Source: an uncultured bacterium | Lineage (GTDB): Bacteria > Cyanobacteriota > Vampirovibrionia > Gastranaerophilales > Gastranaerophilaceae | DNA: 9,403 nt | Assembly (NCBI GenBank): GCA_949288685.1 | Contig: CASELB010000070.1 | Location: forward strand, 1-9,403 | Reading direction: 5' to 3' | Shown: in pieces, positions 1-6,111 of the stretch | How positions within the stretch are numbered: position 1 is the first letter of the stretch | Layout of the letters: every line of letters starts with the position of its first letter | The notes under the pieces: generated by a model | Database searches by the model: none | What the model was told of the DNA's origin: nothing | Seen by the model: the letters and a program-made list of their open reading frames with translations, nothing else | Program-made: the position numbers and the translations under genes

Positions 1-25
1 CCTGAAACAAGTTCAGGACAACATG
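1..25. repeat. short palindromic repeat, copy 1
   Basis: Positions 1-17 form a perfect inverted repeat: a 6-bp stem (CCTGAA / TTCAGG) around a 5-nt loop, followed by a tail ending in ACATG. A second, diverged copy with the same layout starts 50 bp further on. Short palindromes of this kind (CTGAA-n5-TTCAG with a flanking GACA tail) are scattered through intergenic DNA in many bacterial genomes; that parallel is from memory and was not searched here. It lies downstream of uvrC and has no T-run, so it is not a convincing intrinsic terminator. The copy may begin before the window edge. Confidence 0.6.
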
Positions 26-50
26 AAGGGAAATACCATGCGGGTAAGAC

Positions 51-75
51 ACTGAACCAAGCTCAGGGTGACATG
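51..75. repeat. short palindromic repeat, copy 2
   Basis: This copy matches copy 1 base for base at most positions (CTGA, AAG, TCAGG and the final ACATG are shared) and keeps a shorter stem, CTGA / TCAG plus a G:T-type pair. The loop-proximal A:T pair of copy 1 has become a wobble, so pairing is largely kept despite the sequence change. A possible third, badly decayed remnant lies at 107-116, where 8 of 10 bases match, but that is weak. Confidence 0.55.
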
Positions 76-121
76 TTTGAGACAGTACGACACGGTTATT
101 TACCCATTCAGAGTGAAGCAG

Positions 122-1777
122 CTACTTTTTTAGTGCTTTTGAGCGCAATAGTCTGTGATACGTTATCGCAAACCTGTGTGCCTCATCCCTTACTCTCTGT
201 ATCAAATACAATGCTTCCGACTGTCTCGGCAGCAAAACAGATTCGGACTTGTGCGGCAAAAAAACTTCCTCTTCACGCTTTGCAAGACTCACAAAGTCAA
301 TATCCCTTATACCGAGTTCCTCAACTATCTGCATAACTGACGACAACTGCCCCTTCCCGCCGTCTATTATTATTAAATCAGGTTTCTCCCATCCCTTATC
401 CCCAAGACGCGATAGACGCCGCGACAAAACTTCCTTCATTGACATAAAATCATCGGGTTTTCCCTCGGTACTCTTTATTTTAAAGCGTTTGTACGCCGAT
501 TTCTTACTCATTCCGTCCTGAAATACTACCATTGACGCAACAGTATTTGTTCCCTGTATATGTGATATATCATAACATTCAATCCGCCTCGGAAAATTAT
601 CTAACCCCAGTTTTTCCTTCAAATAACTCCCGACTTCATTAAAATCATTCCGTATCTTTGAAAGTTTTTCGAGTTTTGCCCGCTCCATCAAATGCTCCGC
701 ATTCTTATGCGCAAGTTCAATAAGTTCCTTCCCGTTCTTTGTTTTCCCGTAACTTATCTGAACATTTTTCCCCGAAAGAATTTTTAACCAGTCCTGATAA
801 AGTTTCTTATCTCCTGTCTCTTCCAGTTCATTTGCTACAATTTTATCCGGAAATTCCTGTTTGAGCCCGCCGTAATACTCCCTGAAAAACGCTTCAAAAT
901 ACTCCGTTACCGCGTCTCCCTCCTCAAAGTAAACAAAATCCTTCTTATCAATCAGACGCCCTTCACGTATCAATAAAATTACGACCGCAAAAATTCCGTC
1001 CTCATACACAAAAGACAATATATCTTCATTCTTTCCCGTATTTTCATAAACAACTTTTTGCCGCTCAAGAGTCTTTTGCAAATCAAGATAACTGTCCCGC
1101 AGTCTTGCAGCCTTTTCAAACTGCTCTTCCGCCGCGTACTTTTCCATCTGCTCTTTTAATGCACTGATAAGTTCCGACTGTTTGCCGGACAAAAACATTT
1201 CAACCTTTGAAATAAGCTCTTTATACTCCTCCGATGTAACTTTTTTCATACACGGGGCAAGACATCTGCCGATATGATAGTACAGGCATGGTCTTGATTT
1301 GAATTTCGGAGTTTTGCACTGTTTAAGCGGGAATATCCGCTTAAGAAATTCAAGCGTGGAATACATTGCCCTGACATCGGTATACGGTCCGTAATATCGT
1401 CCGTGTTCGGGATTTAAATTCTTTTTCCTTACAACTGTTATCCGCGGAAATTCCTCATCCGTTATCAAAAAGTACGGGTACTTTTTATCATCCTTAAGCA
1501 GTACATTATACTTCGGCTTATGTTTCTTAATTAAATGCGACTCCAGTATAAGCGCTTCTACCTCAGAATCAGTTATTATATATTCCAGACGGTCAATCTG
1601 CGGAACCATTACCCTGAGTTTCGCACTGTCGTGATGCTTATGAAAATAACTATACACCCTGCGCTTTAATATCTTTGCCTTGCCGACATATATAATCTCT
1701 CCGGCGGCATCATAATAAATATAGCACCCCGGAAGTTCCGGTATAATCTTTAAACTCTCCGCAAGTTTCTCGTTCAT
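122..1777 (-). CDS. uvrC: UvrABC excinuclease subunit C, lacking the C-terminal HhH domain
   Basis: UvrC makes both incisions around a lesion in nucleotide excision repair, after UvrA and UvrB have located and verified the damage. The 551-residue product shows a GIY-YIG nuclease domain (about 15-95) with Tyr19, the YVGKAK motif at 30-35, Arg39/Arg40 and Glu79. Four cysteines (154, 164, 172, 176) match the iron-sulfur ligands known in UvrC. A UVR motif that binds UvrB spans about 203-238. The RNase H-like 5' nuclease domain includes ECYDISH (400-406, Asp403), IDGGKGQL (471-478, Asp472) and RDEAHRFAI (His534). The protein stops 17 residues after His534, so the tandem helix-hairpin-helix domain of usual 600-residue UvrC proteins is absent, and the DNA beyond the stop does not encode it. 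The start is supported by the N-terminus matching the usual UvrC length before the PG-Y motif. No Shine-Dalgarno precedes it, and an extended -10 sits directly upstream. Confidence 0.96.
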   Translation of the reverse strand: MNEKLAESLKIIPELPGCYIYYDAAGEIIYVGKAKILKRRVYSYFHKHHDSAKLRVMVPQIDRLEYIITDSEVEALILESHLIKKHKPKYNVLLKDDKKYPYFLITDEEFPRITVVRKKNLNPEHGRYYGPYTDVRAMYSTLEFLKRIFPLKQCKTPKFKSRPCLYYHIGRCLAPCMKKVTSEEYKELISKVEMFLSGKQSELISALKEQMEKYAAEEQFEKAARLRDSYLDLQKTLERQKVVYENTGKNEDILSFVYEDGIFAVVILLIREGRLIDKKDFVYFEEGDAVTEYFEAFFREYYGGLKQEFPDKIVANELEETGDKKLYQDWLKILSGKNVQISYGKTKNGKELIELAHKNAEHLMERAKLEKLSKIRNDFNEVGSYLKEKLGLDNFPRRIECYDISHIQGTNTVASMVVFQDGMSKKSAYKRFKIKSTEGKPDDFMSMKEVLSRRLSRLGDKGWEKPDLIIIDGGKGQLSSVMQIVEELGIRDIDFVSLAKREEEVFLPHKSESVLLPRQSEALYLIQRVRDEAHRFAITYHRLLRSKALKK

Positions 1778-1783
1778 ATTCGG

Positions 1784-1794
1784 ATTATATCACA
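1784..1794 (-). promoter_or_regulatory. uvrC promoter, extended -10
   Basis: On the minus strand this reads TGTGATATAAT, a consensus TATAAT with an extended TG element. No good -35 lies at 16-18 bp, as is common for extended -10 promoters. The last T of the -10 is only 6 nt from the uvrC ATG, so the expected transcription start, about 7 nt downstream, falls on or next to the A of the start codon. Confidence 0.65.
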
Positions 1795-1844
1795 TTTTCC
1801 CACTTCAAGCTAACACCATGACACCCTTTATTACACCTGAAATT

Positions 1845-1855
1845 TGTGCTATAAT
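1845..1855 (+). promoter_or_regulatory. dapL promoter, extended -10
   Basis: The sequence TGTGCTATAAT contains a consensus -10 at 1850-1855 with an extended TG. The region 17 bp upstream (TTTATT, 1827-1832) is a poor -35. Transcription should begin near 1862, about 20 nt before the dapL start, leaving room for the GGAGG at 1874-1878. This argues against starting dapL at the in-frame TTG at 1844. Confidence 0.65.
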
Positions 1856-1882
1856 ACAATCACTAACAGGCATGGAGGTTAT

Positions 1883-3058
1883 ATGAAATTAAATGAAAAT
1901 TATTCTAATCTTAAAGAGAGTTATTTGTTTTCAACTATCGCTAAAAAAGTAAACGAGTTTAGCACTGCAAACCCGGATAAAAAAATTATCCGTCTCGGTA
2001 TCGGCGATGTTACTCTCCCTCTGTGCAAAGCTGTCGTTAGCGCAATGAAATCCGCCGTTGATGAAATGGGCGTACAATCAACTTTCCGCGGCTACGGACC
2101 CGAACAAGGATACGATTTTCTGAAAAACGCCATTAAAAATTACTACTTAGAGCATAATGTAGAACTTGAATCTGATGAAATATTTATCTCTGACGGTGCA
2201 AAAAGCGATTTGGGCAACATTCTCGACCTGTTTGATAAAGATAATACAGTACTTGTTCCTGACCCCGTCTATCCCGTATATGTCGATACTAACGTAATGG
2301 CGGGACGTAAAATAGTTTACATAAACGCCAACGAAGAAAATAATTTTCTGCCTGCACCTGATAAAAACATAAAAGCCGATATTATTTACATCTGTTCACC
2401 CAATAATCCTACAGGCGCTGTTTATACAAAAGACGGGCTTAAACAGTGGGTTGATTATGCCATTCAGAACAATGCGGTTATCCTGTTTGATGCCGCGTAT
2501 GAAGCCTTTATTACCGATAATTCACTTCCTCACTCAATCTACGAAATTGAAGGTGCAAAAAATTGCGCTATTGAATTTTGTTCATTCTCAAAAACCGCAG
2601 GATTTACGGGCACCCGCTGCGGGTATACGGTTGTACCGCATTCTCTCGGCAAGCTCAACAAAATGTGGTTAAGACGCCAGACTACAAAATTTAACGGTGT
2701 ACCATACATCGTTCAACGCGGTGCAGAAGCTGTATTTACCCCGGAAGGAAGAAAAGAAATTGAAACTAACTTGAATTATTACCGCGAAAATGCCAAAATT
2801 ATTGCGGCAACACTGGATGAGTGCGGGATTAAATACTTTGGCGGAAAATACTCTCCATACATCTGGTTAAAATGTCCCGATAACATGTCCTCGTGGGATT
2901 TCTTTGACTATCTGCTGACTAATATTCAAGTCGTCGGAACACCTGGCGAAGGTTTTGGAAAAAACGGCGAAGGGTTTTTCCGTTTAACATCTTTTGGCAG
3001 CAAAGAAAATACTATTGAAGCAATGAGACGAATTAAAACTCTGATTTGTAACGGATAA
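1883..3058 (+). CDS. dapL: LL-diaminopimelate aminotransferase
   Basis: This PLP enzyme converts tetrahydrodipicolinate directly to LL-diaminopimelate with glutamate as amino donor. It replaces the DapD/DapC/DapE succinylase steps of lysine and peptidoglycan precursor synthesis. The 391-residue product is close to the family length and has the aminotransferase class I/II landmarks: RGYGPEQGYDFL (69-80), VPDPVYPVY (125-133), SPNNPTG (172-178), FDAAYE (202-207) and SFSKTAGFTGTRCGY (234-248) with Lys237 as the PLP lysine. Arg367 in FFRLTS should bind the substrate carboxylate. The SFSKTAGFTGTRCG segment and the FNGVPYIVQRGAEAVF segment (270-285) are typical of DapL rather than aspartate aminotransferase. 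The ATG at 1883 is chosen because GGAGG (1874-1878) precedes it by 4 nt and the predicted promoter lies between it and the upstream TTG. No terminator is visible after the stop, so reading through into infC is possible. DapL is known from plants, cyanobacteria, chlamydiae and some anaerobes. Confidence 0.95.
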   Translation: MKLNENYSNLKESYLFSTIAKKVNEFSTANPDKKIIRLGIGDVTLPLCKAVVSAMKSAVDEMGVQSTFRGYGPEQGYDFLKNAIKNYYLEHNVELESDEIFISDGAKSDLGNILDLFDKDNTVLVPDPVYPVYVDTNVMAGRKIVYINANEENNFLPAPDKNIKADIIYICSPNNPTGAVYTKDGLKQWVDYAIQNNAVILFDAAYEAFITDNSLPHSIYEIEGAKNCAIEFCSFSKTAGFTGTRCGYTVVPHSLGKLNKMWLRRQTTKFNGVPYIVQRGAEAVFTPEGRKEIETNLNYYRENAKIIAATLDECGIKYFGGKYSPYIWLKCPDNMSSWDFFDYLLTNIQVVGTPGEGFGKNGEGFFRLTSFGSKENTIEAMRRIKTLICNG

Positions 3059-3072
3059 CTATATCTAAACTC

Positions 3073-3100
3073 TTGAAAAAACGCAAGTATGTGATATTAT
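3073..3100 (+). promoter_or_regulatory. infC promoter
   Basis: A -35 TTGAAA (3073-3078) and a -10 TATTAT (3095-3100) are separated by 16 bp, and the -10 is extended by TGTG (3090-3093). Transcription should start near 3107. That is downstream of the only in-frame ATG near the gene (3102-3104), so that ATG would not be in the message. This supports the AUA start at 3141. Confidence 0.7.
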
Positions 3101-3128
3101 TATGTTTGTAATTGTAAAACATAAAAAA

Positions 3129-3143
3129 AGGAGACATACCATA
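3129..3143 (+). promoter_or_regulatory. infC ribosome binding site with AUA start codon
   Basis: AGGAG at 3129-3133, inside an A-rich run ending in GGAGA, lies 7 nt before an ATA codon at 3141-3143. The ATA is in frame with the IF-3 reading frame. No ATG, GTG or TTG is in frame at a usable distance, so the Shine-Dalgarno points to AUA as the initiation codon. Confidence 0.75.
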
Positions 3144-3680
3144 GCAGCTGATGACAAGAGCGGAAAGTCCGCCAAAGATAAAGTTATTTTTAACGAAAAA
3201 ATACGTTCAAGAGAAGTAAGATTAATTGACCATACCGGTAAAAATCACGGTGTTATATCAACAAGAGACGCATTAAGAATGGCTGAAGACGCCAATCTGG
3301 ATTTAGTTCTCGTAAGCCCTAATCAGGAACCTCCCGTAGCAAAAATTCTTGATTACGGCAAGTACAAATATGAACTCGATAAACGGGCTAAAGAAGCAAA
3401 GAAAAAACAACATACAATTGAAATAAAAGAAATTAAAGTCCGTTATAAAATCGATACTCACGATTATGAAGTAAGGCTTAAAAATATAAGGAAATTTATT
3501 TCGCAGGGCAATAAAGTTAAAATTGTCGTAATGTTAAGAGGTCGTGAAATGCAGCACTCAAATCTGGCATTTGATTTAACAAAACGTTTTATGACCGACC
3601 TCGAAAACGACGTAACCGTTGAAAAAGCTCCTGCGCTTGAAGGCAGAAACGTTACATTATGGGTTATTCCTAAAACCTAG
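3141..3680 (+). CDS. infC: translation initiation factor IF-3 (AUA start)
   Basis: IF-3 binds the 30S subunit, keeps it apart from 50S and checks start codon and initiator tRNA pairing. From the ATA codon the product is 179 residues, matching the family length. The N-domain includes FNEKIRSREVRLID (17-30) and EPPVAKILDYGKYKYE (63-78). A lysine-rich linker follows at about 81-90. The C-domain includes IKEIKVRYKIDTHDYEVRL (95-113), FISQGNKVKIVVMLRGREM (119-137) and the closing ALEGRNVTLWVIP (165-177). The upstream ATG at 3102 would add 13 residues but has no Shine-Dalgarno and precedes the predicted transcription start. In enterobacteria infC starts with AUU and IF-3 represses its own translation by rejecting that codon; an AUA start could work the same way, which is inference. 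The usual downstream partners rpmI and rplT are absent; instead the gene meets a convergent transporter gene whose stop codon overlaps its own. Confidence 0.95.
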   Translation: MAADDKSGKSAKDKVIFNEKIRSREVRLIDHTGKNHGVISTRDALRMAEDANLDLVLVSPNQEPPVAKILDYGKYKYELDKRAKEAKKKQHTIEIKEIKVRYKIDTHDYEVRLKNIRKFISQGNKVKIVVMLRGREMQHSNLAFDLTKRFMTDLENDVTVEKAPALEGRNVTLWVIPKT

Positions 3681-4207
3681 ATAATATGAAATGTTTTAAT
3701 TATTAATCCAATAAGACCTGTTATTCCCAAATAAAATAACGGGTCTTTTTTCGTTAAAAAGCTCATAGTTAAAAATGCGACAAAAATTCCCATTGCATAA
3801 ATATCATTTGTTTTGGACAAAATCATTTGAAGTGCAACAGATGCAAGAAGAGCACAACTAGCGGGCTTTAATCCGTATATGACAGCTTTAACATAAAAAT
3901 TTTCTCTGAACTTTTTTAATATTTTAGAAATAATTACAATAAGAATCAGTGACGGTATAGTTATTGCTGTTGTAGCAATAAGAGAACCTACCAATCCGCC
4001 GGAAGTAAGTCCCGTATATGTTGCCATATTAACACCTACCGGTCCCGGGGTAACTGATGCTATCGCTATCATACGCTCTAAATCAACTGCTGAAAACCAG
4101 CCGTACACTTCTCCTATATGGTACAAAAACGGAATAGTCGCATATCCGCCGCCAAAAGAAAATAAACCGATTTTAAAAAATTCATAAAACAGGTGGACAA
4201 ATATCAT
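3677..4207 (-). CDS. CHR-family (chromate-type) transporter, second half-size subunit
   Basis: This 176-residue membrane protein belongs to the chromate ion transporter (CHR/ChrA) family. It has the N-terminal motif FFKIGLFSFGGGYATIPFL (10-28), a following acidic and aromatic segment, and the SVTPGPVGVNMATYTG motif (51-66). Hydrophobic segments lie at about 70-96, 107-130, 137-151 and 155-170. Full-length ChrA proteins (about 400 residues) hold two such halves in one chain. Here the halves are two genes that overlap by four bases (ATGA, 4204-4207), the arrangement of short-chain CHR pairs. This half keeps the better TPGP motif. The two products probably work as a heterodimer in the cytoplasmic membrane. 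Chromate export is the function shown for some family members; the true substrate here is unknown. The TAG stop interlocks with that of infC in the palindrome CTAG (3677-3680). Confidence 0.88.
   Translation of the reverse strand: MIFVHLFYEFFKIGLFSFGGGYATIPFLYHIGEVYGWFSAVDLERMIAIASVTPGPVGVNMATYTGLTSGGLVGSLIATTAITIPSLILIVIISKILKKFRENFYVKAVIYGLKPASCALLASVALQMILSKTNDIYAMGIFVAFLTMSFLTKKDPLFYLGITGLIGLIIKTFHII
3713..3751 (+). terminator. infC intrinsic terminator inside the opposing gene
   Basis: A 13-bp stem (3713-3725 pairing with 3735-3747, one G:T wobble at 3719/3741) closes a 9-nt loop and runs into six Ts at 3746-3751. It begins 33 nt after the infC stop and lies wholly within the 3' coding part of the minus-strand transporter gene. 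The minus-strand side has no T-run, so it should act only on infC transcripts. Confidence 0.85.
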
Positions 4208-4761
4208 ACGCTGCGCCCCCTGTTTATCAGACTTTTATAAATAACACCGATTATAGCAGATGATATGACAACCAGTACGGGAGAAAGGTTTGTAAACAGC
4301 ATAACCCCGAGTCCTGCAAAAAATATCAGGTATGCAAATTTATCTTCAAACGCTTTTGCCCACATTTCTCTTGTTGCCTGAACCATAAGCACCATAACAC
4401 CGATGCCCACACCCCAGAAAATTCCCTGCATAAAATCAGTGTGTAAATACTTACTTATTACAGATGCAAGTAAAACAATGCTCCAGAAAGGTGCAAAAGT
4501 AACTCCGATAACCGCGATAATTGCTCCGATGGTTCTTCTTAATTTATAGCCAACAAAAATAGAAATATTTGCCGCTATAATTCCCGGAAGTGATTGGCTT
4601 ATTGCAAAATAATCAATTAAATCATCTTCTGAAATCAGTTTGTTTTTTTCTACAAACTCTGCTTTCATAACAGGCAGAATAACATATCCGCCGCCAAGGA
4701 GGATTGCACCTATTTTAACAAATAATAAAAATAACCGTAATAATGACATTTTAGTATTCAT
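4204..4761 (-). CDS. CHR-family (chromate-type) transporter, first half-size subunit
   Basis: This is the upstream partner of the CHR pair, 185 residues. It carries FVKIGAILLGGGYVILPVM (14-32) and the less canonical SQSLPGIIAANISIFVG (55-71), in which the TPGP of its partner is replaced by SLPG. Hydrophobic segments lie at about 77-104, 111-130, 142-157 and 160-177. Half-size CHR subunits often differ this way between the two members. The ATG at 4761 has no clear Shine-Dalgarno, and Met5 (4749) is an alternative start. Only 22 nt separate the start from the terminator hairpin of the SLH gene upstream, and I see no convincing promoter in that gap, so expression may depend on reading through that hairpin. 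Family assignment is firm; substrate is not. Confidence 0.87.
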   Translation of the reverse strand: MNTKMSLLRLFLLFVKIGAILLGGGYVILPVMKAEFVEKNKLISEDDLIDYFAISQSLPGIIAANISIFVGYKLRRTIGAIIAVIGVTFAPFWSIVLLASVISKYLHTDFMQGIFWGVGIGVMVLMVQATREMWAKAFEDKFAYLIFFAGLGVMLFTNLSPVLVVISSAIIGVIYKSLINRGRSV

Positions 4762-4783
4762 TTTTAATCATTCAGCCTATTTG

Positions 4784-4809
4784 AAAAAAGAGGGGAAGAT
4801 ACCCCTCTT
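4784..4809 (-). terminator. intrinsic terminator of the SLH-protein gene
   Basis: On the minus strand an 8-bp perfect stem (AAGAGGGG / CCCCTCTT on the plus strand, 4788-4795 with 4802-4809) has a 6-nt loop and is followed by a run of six Ts (4789-4784). It starts 7 nt past the SLH-gene stop. It lies between the SLH gene and the transporter pair on the same strand, so it either ends the SLH message or reduces transporter expression. Confidence 0.88.
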
Positions 4810-4816
4810 ATCTTAC

Positions 4817-5968
4817 TTATTTATTTTCGTAAATCCAGCCGTTGGTTAAATCAATTCTTAATGGCTGTAATAACCTTACGTAAACTACATTTCCCGGGAT
4901 AACCGTAACTTTATCACCTTTAAATATTTTACGTATAAATTCCATAAATTTTGATTTTTGGTTCTCTACATTACTTACCCCTTTAAACATAACAGCCTGG
5001 TCATTAGGAGTAACAAGGATATTACTGTCTAAAATCAGTACGCCGTTTCTGAAAAACAGTTTTCCCGGCTCTACTATTCTTACCTGCCCTTTAATATCAC
5101 TGTCTTTGTAGATTAGTATAAATTTATCTTTTGTAATATAGTTTTGGGGAGCTTTAGCGATAAACAAATCTCCTGACTCAGAAATTTGAGAACCGAGAAC
5201 CGTACCCAGTTTTACAGGAACAATTGAGCCTGCGGGGATAACGCCCGTTGAGCCTTGAACATAGGCTTTATCAATAACAAATCCGTTGCCCGTTTTCTTT
5301 CTCATTGCTTCGGCAAGTTTTGCATTAGGGTTTAGCTTTGCCTGTTCAGTCATATTGTAAAGTATTGCTGCAACTTCCGCTCTGGTAGCAGCTCTGCCGG
5401 CATCCAAATAACCTTTTCTTTCAGGCTCAACTGTAATCATATTAAGAATTTCAGCCTTGCCAGCCGTAATTACAAAATCTGACGGAATATCATCAAAATC
5501 TTTATACGGCTTAAGAATATCTTTAGCTTTTTGCTCGCTGATTTGTTCTGTTGTAAGAGCATTAACAGCGATGGTAATAGTTTCCGCTCTTGATACAGAA
5601 TCTTCAGGTCTAAATTTTTCAGAATCTTTATCATTAGAAATCAAGTCGAAATATACAGCTTTCTGGATTGAATCATACGCCCAGTAAGACGTATCAATGT
5701 CGGTAAAATTTACGGGCTGAGCAATATTTGTATGTTCCTGCCCGAGCGCTTTTATAGCCATTGATGCAAATTCTGATCTTGTAACATTTTCGTCCGGCTT
5801 AAATGTTCCGTCCGGATACCCTACAAGCACACCTGAATCTGACAGTATTTTAATTTGTTTGTAAGCCCAGTGGCTTTCATCCATATCAGAATAAAAAGCA
5901 AACGCTGACTGTACGCAAACAGAAGTAACAACTAAAAGCATCAGTCCTCTTAACATCTTTTTGAGCAT
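4817..5968 (-). CDS. exported S-layer-homology (SLH) domain protein
   Basis: This 383-residue protein begins with a signal peptide: basic MLKKMLRG, a hydrophobic core and a likely cut after QSAFA. Three SLH motifs follow, at about 26-76 (HWAYKQIKILSDSGVLVGYP, then TRSEFA), 87-139 (YWAYDSIQKAVYFDLI, then SRAETI) and 156-207 (AATRAEVAAILYNM). SLH triplets bind secondary cell-wall polymer or peptidoglycan, so the protein is probably anchored at the wall or, in a cyanobacteria-like envelope, links outer membrane and peptidoglycan. The C-terminal part (about 229-383) is predicted mostly beta. It holds a stretch around 242-272 (VIPAGSIVPVKLGT, then GDLFIAK) resembling a module often found behind SLH repeats. 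It has no aromatic C-terminal strand, so a porin is unlikely. The start chosen is the second ATG, 8 nt after GGAGG (5977-5981); the first ATG at 5974 is only 2 nt from it and would add two residues. Confidence 0.88.
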   Translation of the reverse strand: MLKKMLRGLMLLVVTSVCVQSAFAFYSDMDESHWAYKQIKILSDSGVLVGYPDGTFKPDENVTRSEFASMAIKALGQEHTNIAQPVNFTDIDTSYWAYDSIQKAVYFDLISNDKDSEKFRPEDSVSRAETITIAVNALTTEQISEQKAKDILKPYKDFDDIPSDFVITAGKAEILNMITVEPERKGYLDAGRAATRAEVAAILYNMTEQAKLNPNAKLAEAMRKKTGNGFVIDKAYVQGSTGVIPAGSIVPVKLGTVLGSQISESGDLFIAKAPQNYITKDKFILIYKDSDIKGQVRIVEPGKLFFRNGVLILDSNILVTPNDQAVMFKGVSNVENQKSKFMEFIRKIFKGDKVTVIPGNVVYVRLLQPLRIDLTNGWIYENK

Positions 5969-5993
5969 ATTCATACCCTCCTTTTCAATATAA

Positions 5994-6022
5994 ATGATAT
6001 ATTAAACTAACTATGCTTTCAA
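5994..6022 (-). promoter_or_regulatory. promoter of the SLH-protein gene
   Basis: On the minus strand TTGAAA (6022-6017) and TATCAT (5999-5994) are separated by 17 bp. Transcription should begin near 5987, just upstream of the AAGGAGGG Shine-Dalgarno (ending at 5976). The promoter is divergent from that of gatC. Confidence 0.55.
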
Positions 6023-6079
6023 TTTATATAAAAAATCTGTAACATTTACTTCATAAACTGCGGTTAAATAATTTTTTTT

Positions 6080-6090
6080 TGTGATACCAT
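6080..6090 (+). promoter_or_regulatory. gatC promoter, extended -10
   Basis: TGTGATACCAT, a -10-like TACCAT (6085-6090) with the same TGTG extension seen at uvrC, dapL and infC, follows a run of nine Ts. The -35 region is weak. Transcription near 6097 would give a leader of about 15 nt containing the GGAGAAAG ribosome binding site (6101-6108). Confidence 0.5.
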
Positions 6091-6111
6091 AGTAATATAC
6101 GGAGAAAGATT

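Noticed and set aside
1..75. The palindromic repeats as a CRISPR array or as the uvrC terminator
   Set aside because: There are only two diverged 25-bp copies separated by 25 bp of sequence, with no cas gene and no T-run after the hairpins.
73..521. Plus-strand open frames opposite the 3' part of uvrC
   Set aside because: They lie antisense to well-conserved UvrC motifs, have no ribosome binding site or recognisable product, and the composition is that of a reversed coding strand.
1844..1882. Longer dapL start at TTG 1844
   Set aside because: The predicted -10 (1850-1855) would lie inside it, no Shine-Dalgarno precedes it, and GGAGG sits correctly before the ATG at 1883.
2451..2672. Plus-strand frame of 73 codons inside dapL
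   Set aside because: It overlaps the PLP-lysine region of DapL in another frame and has no start signal of its own.
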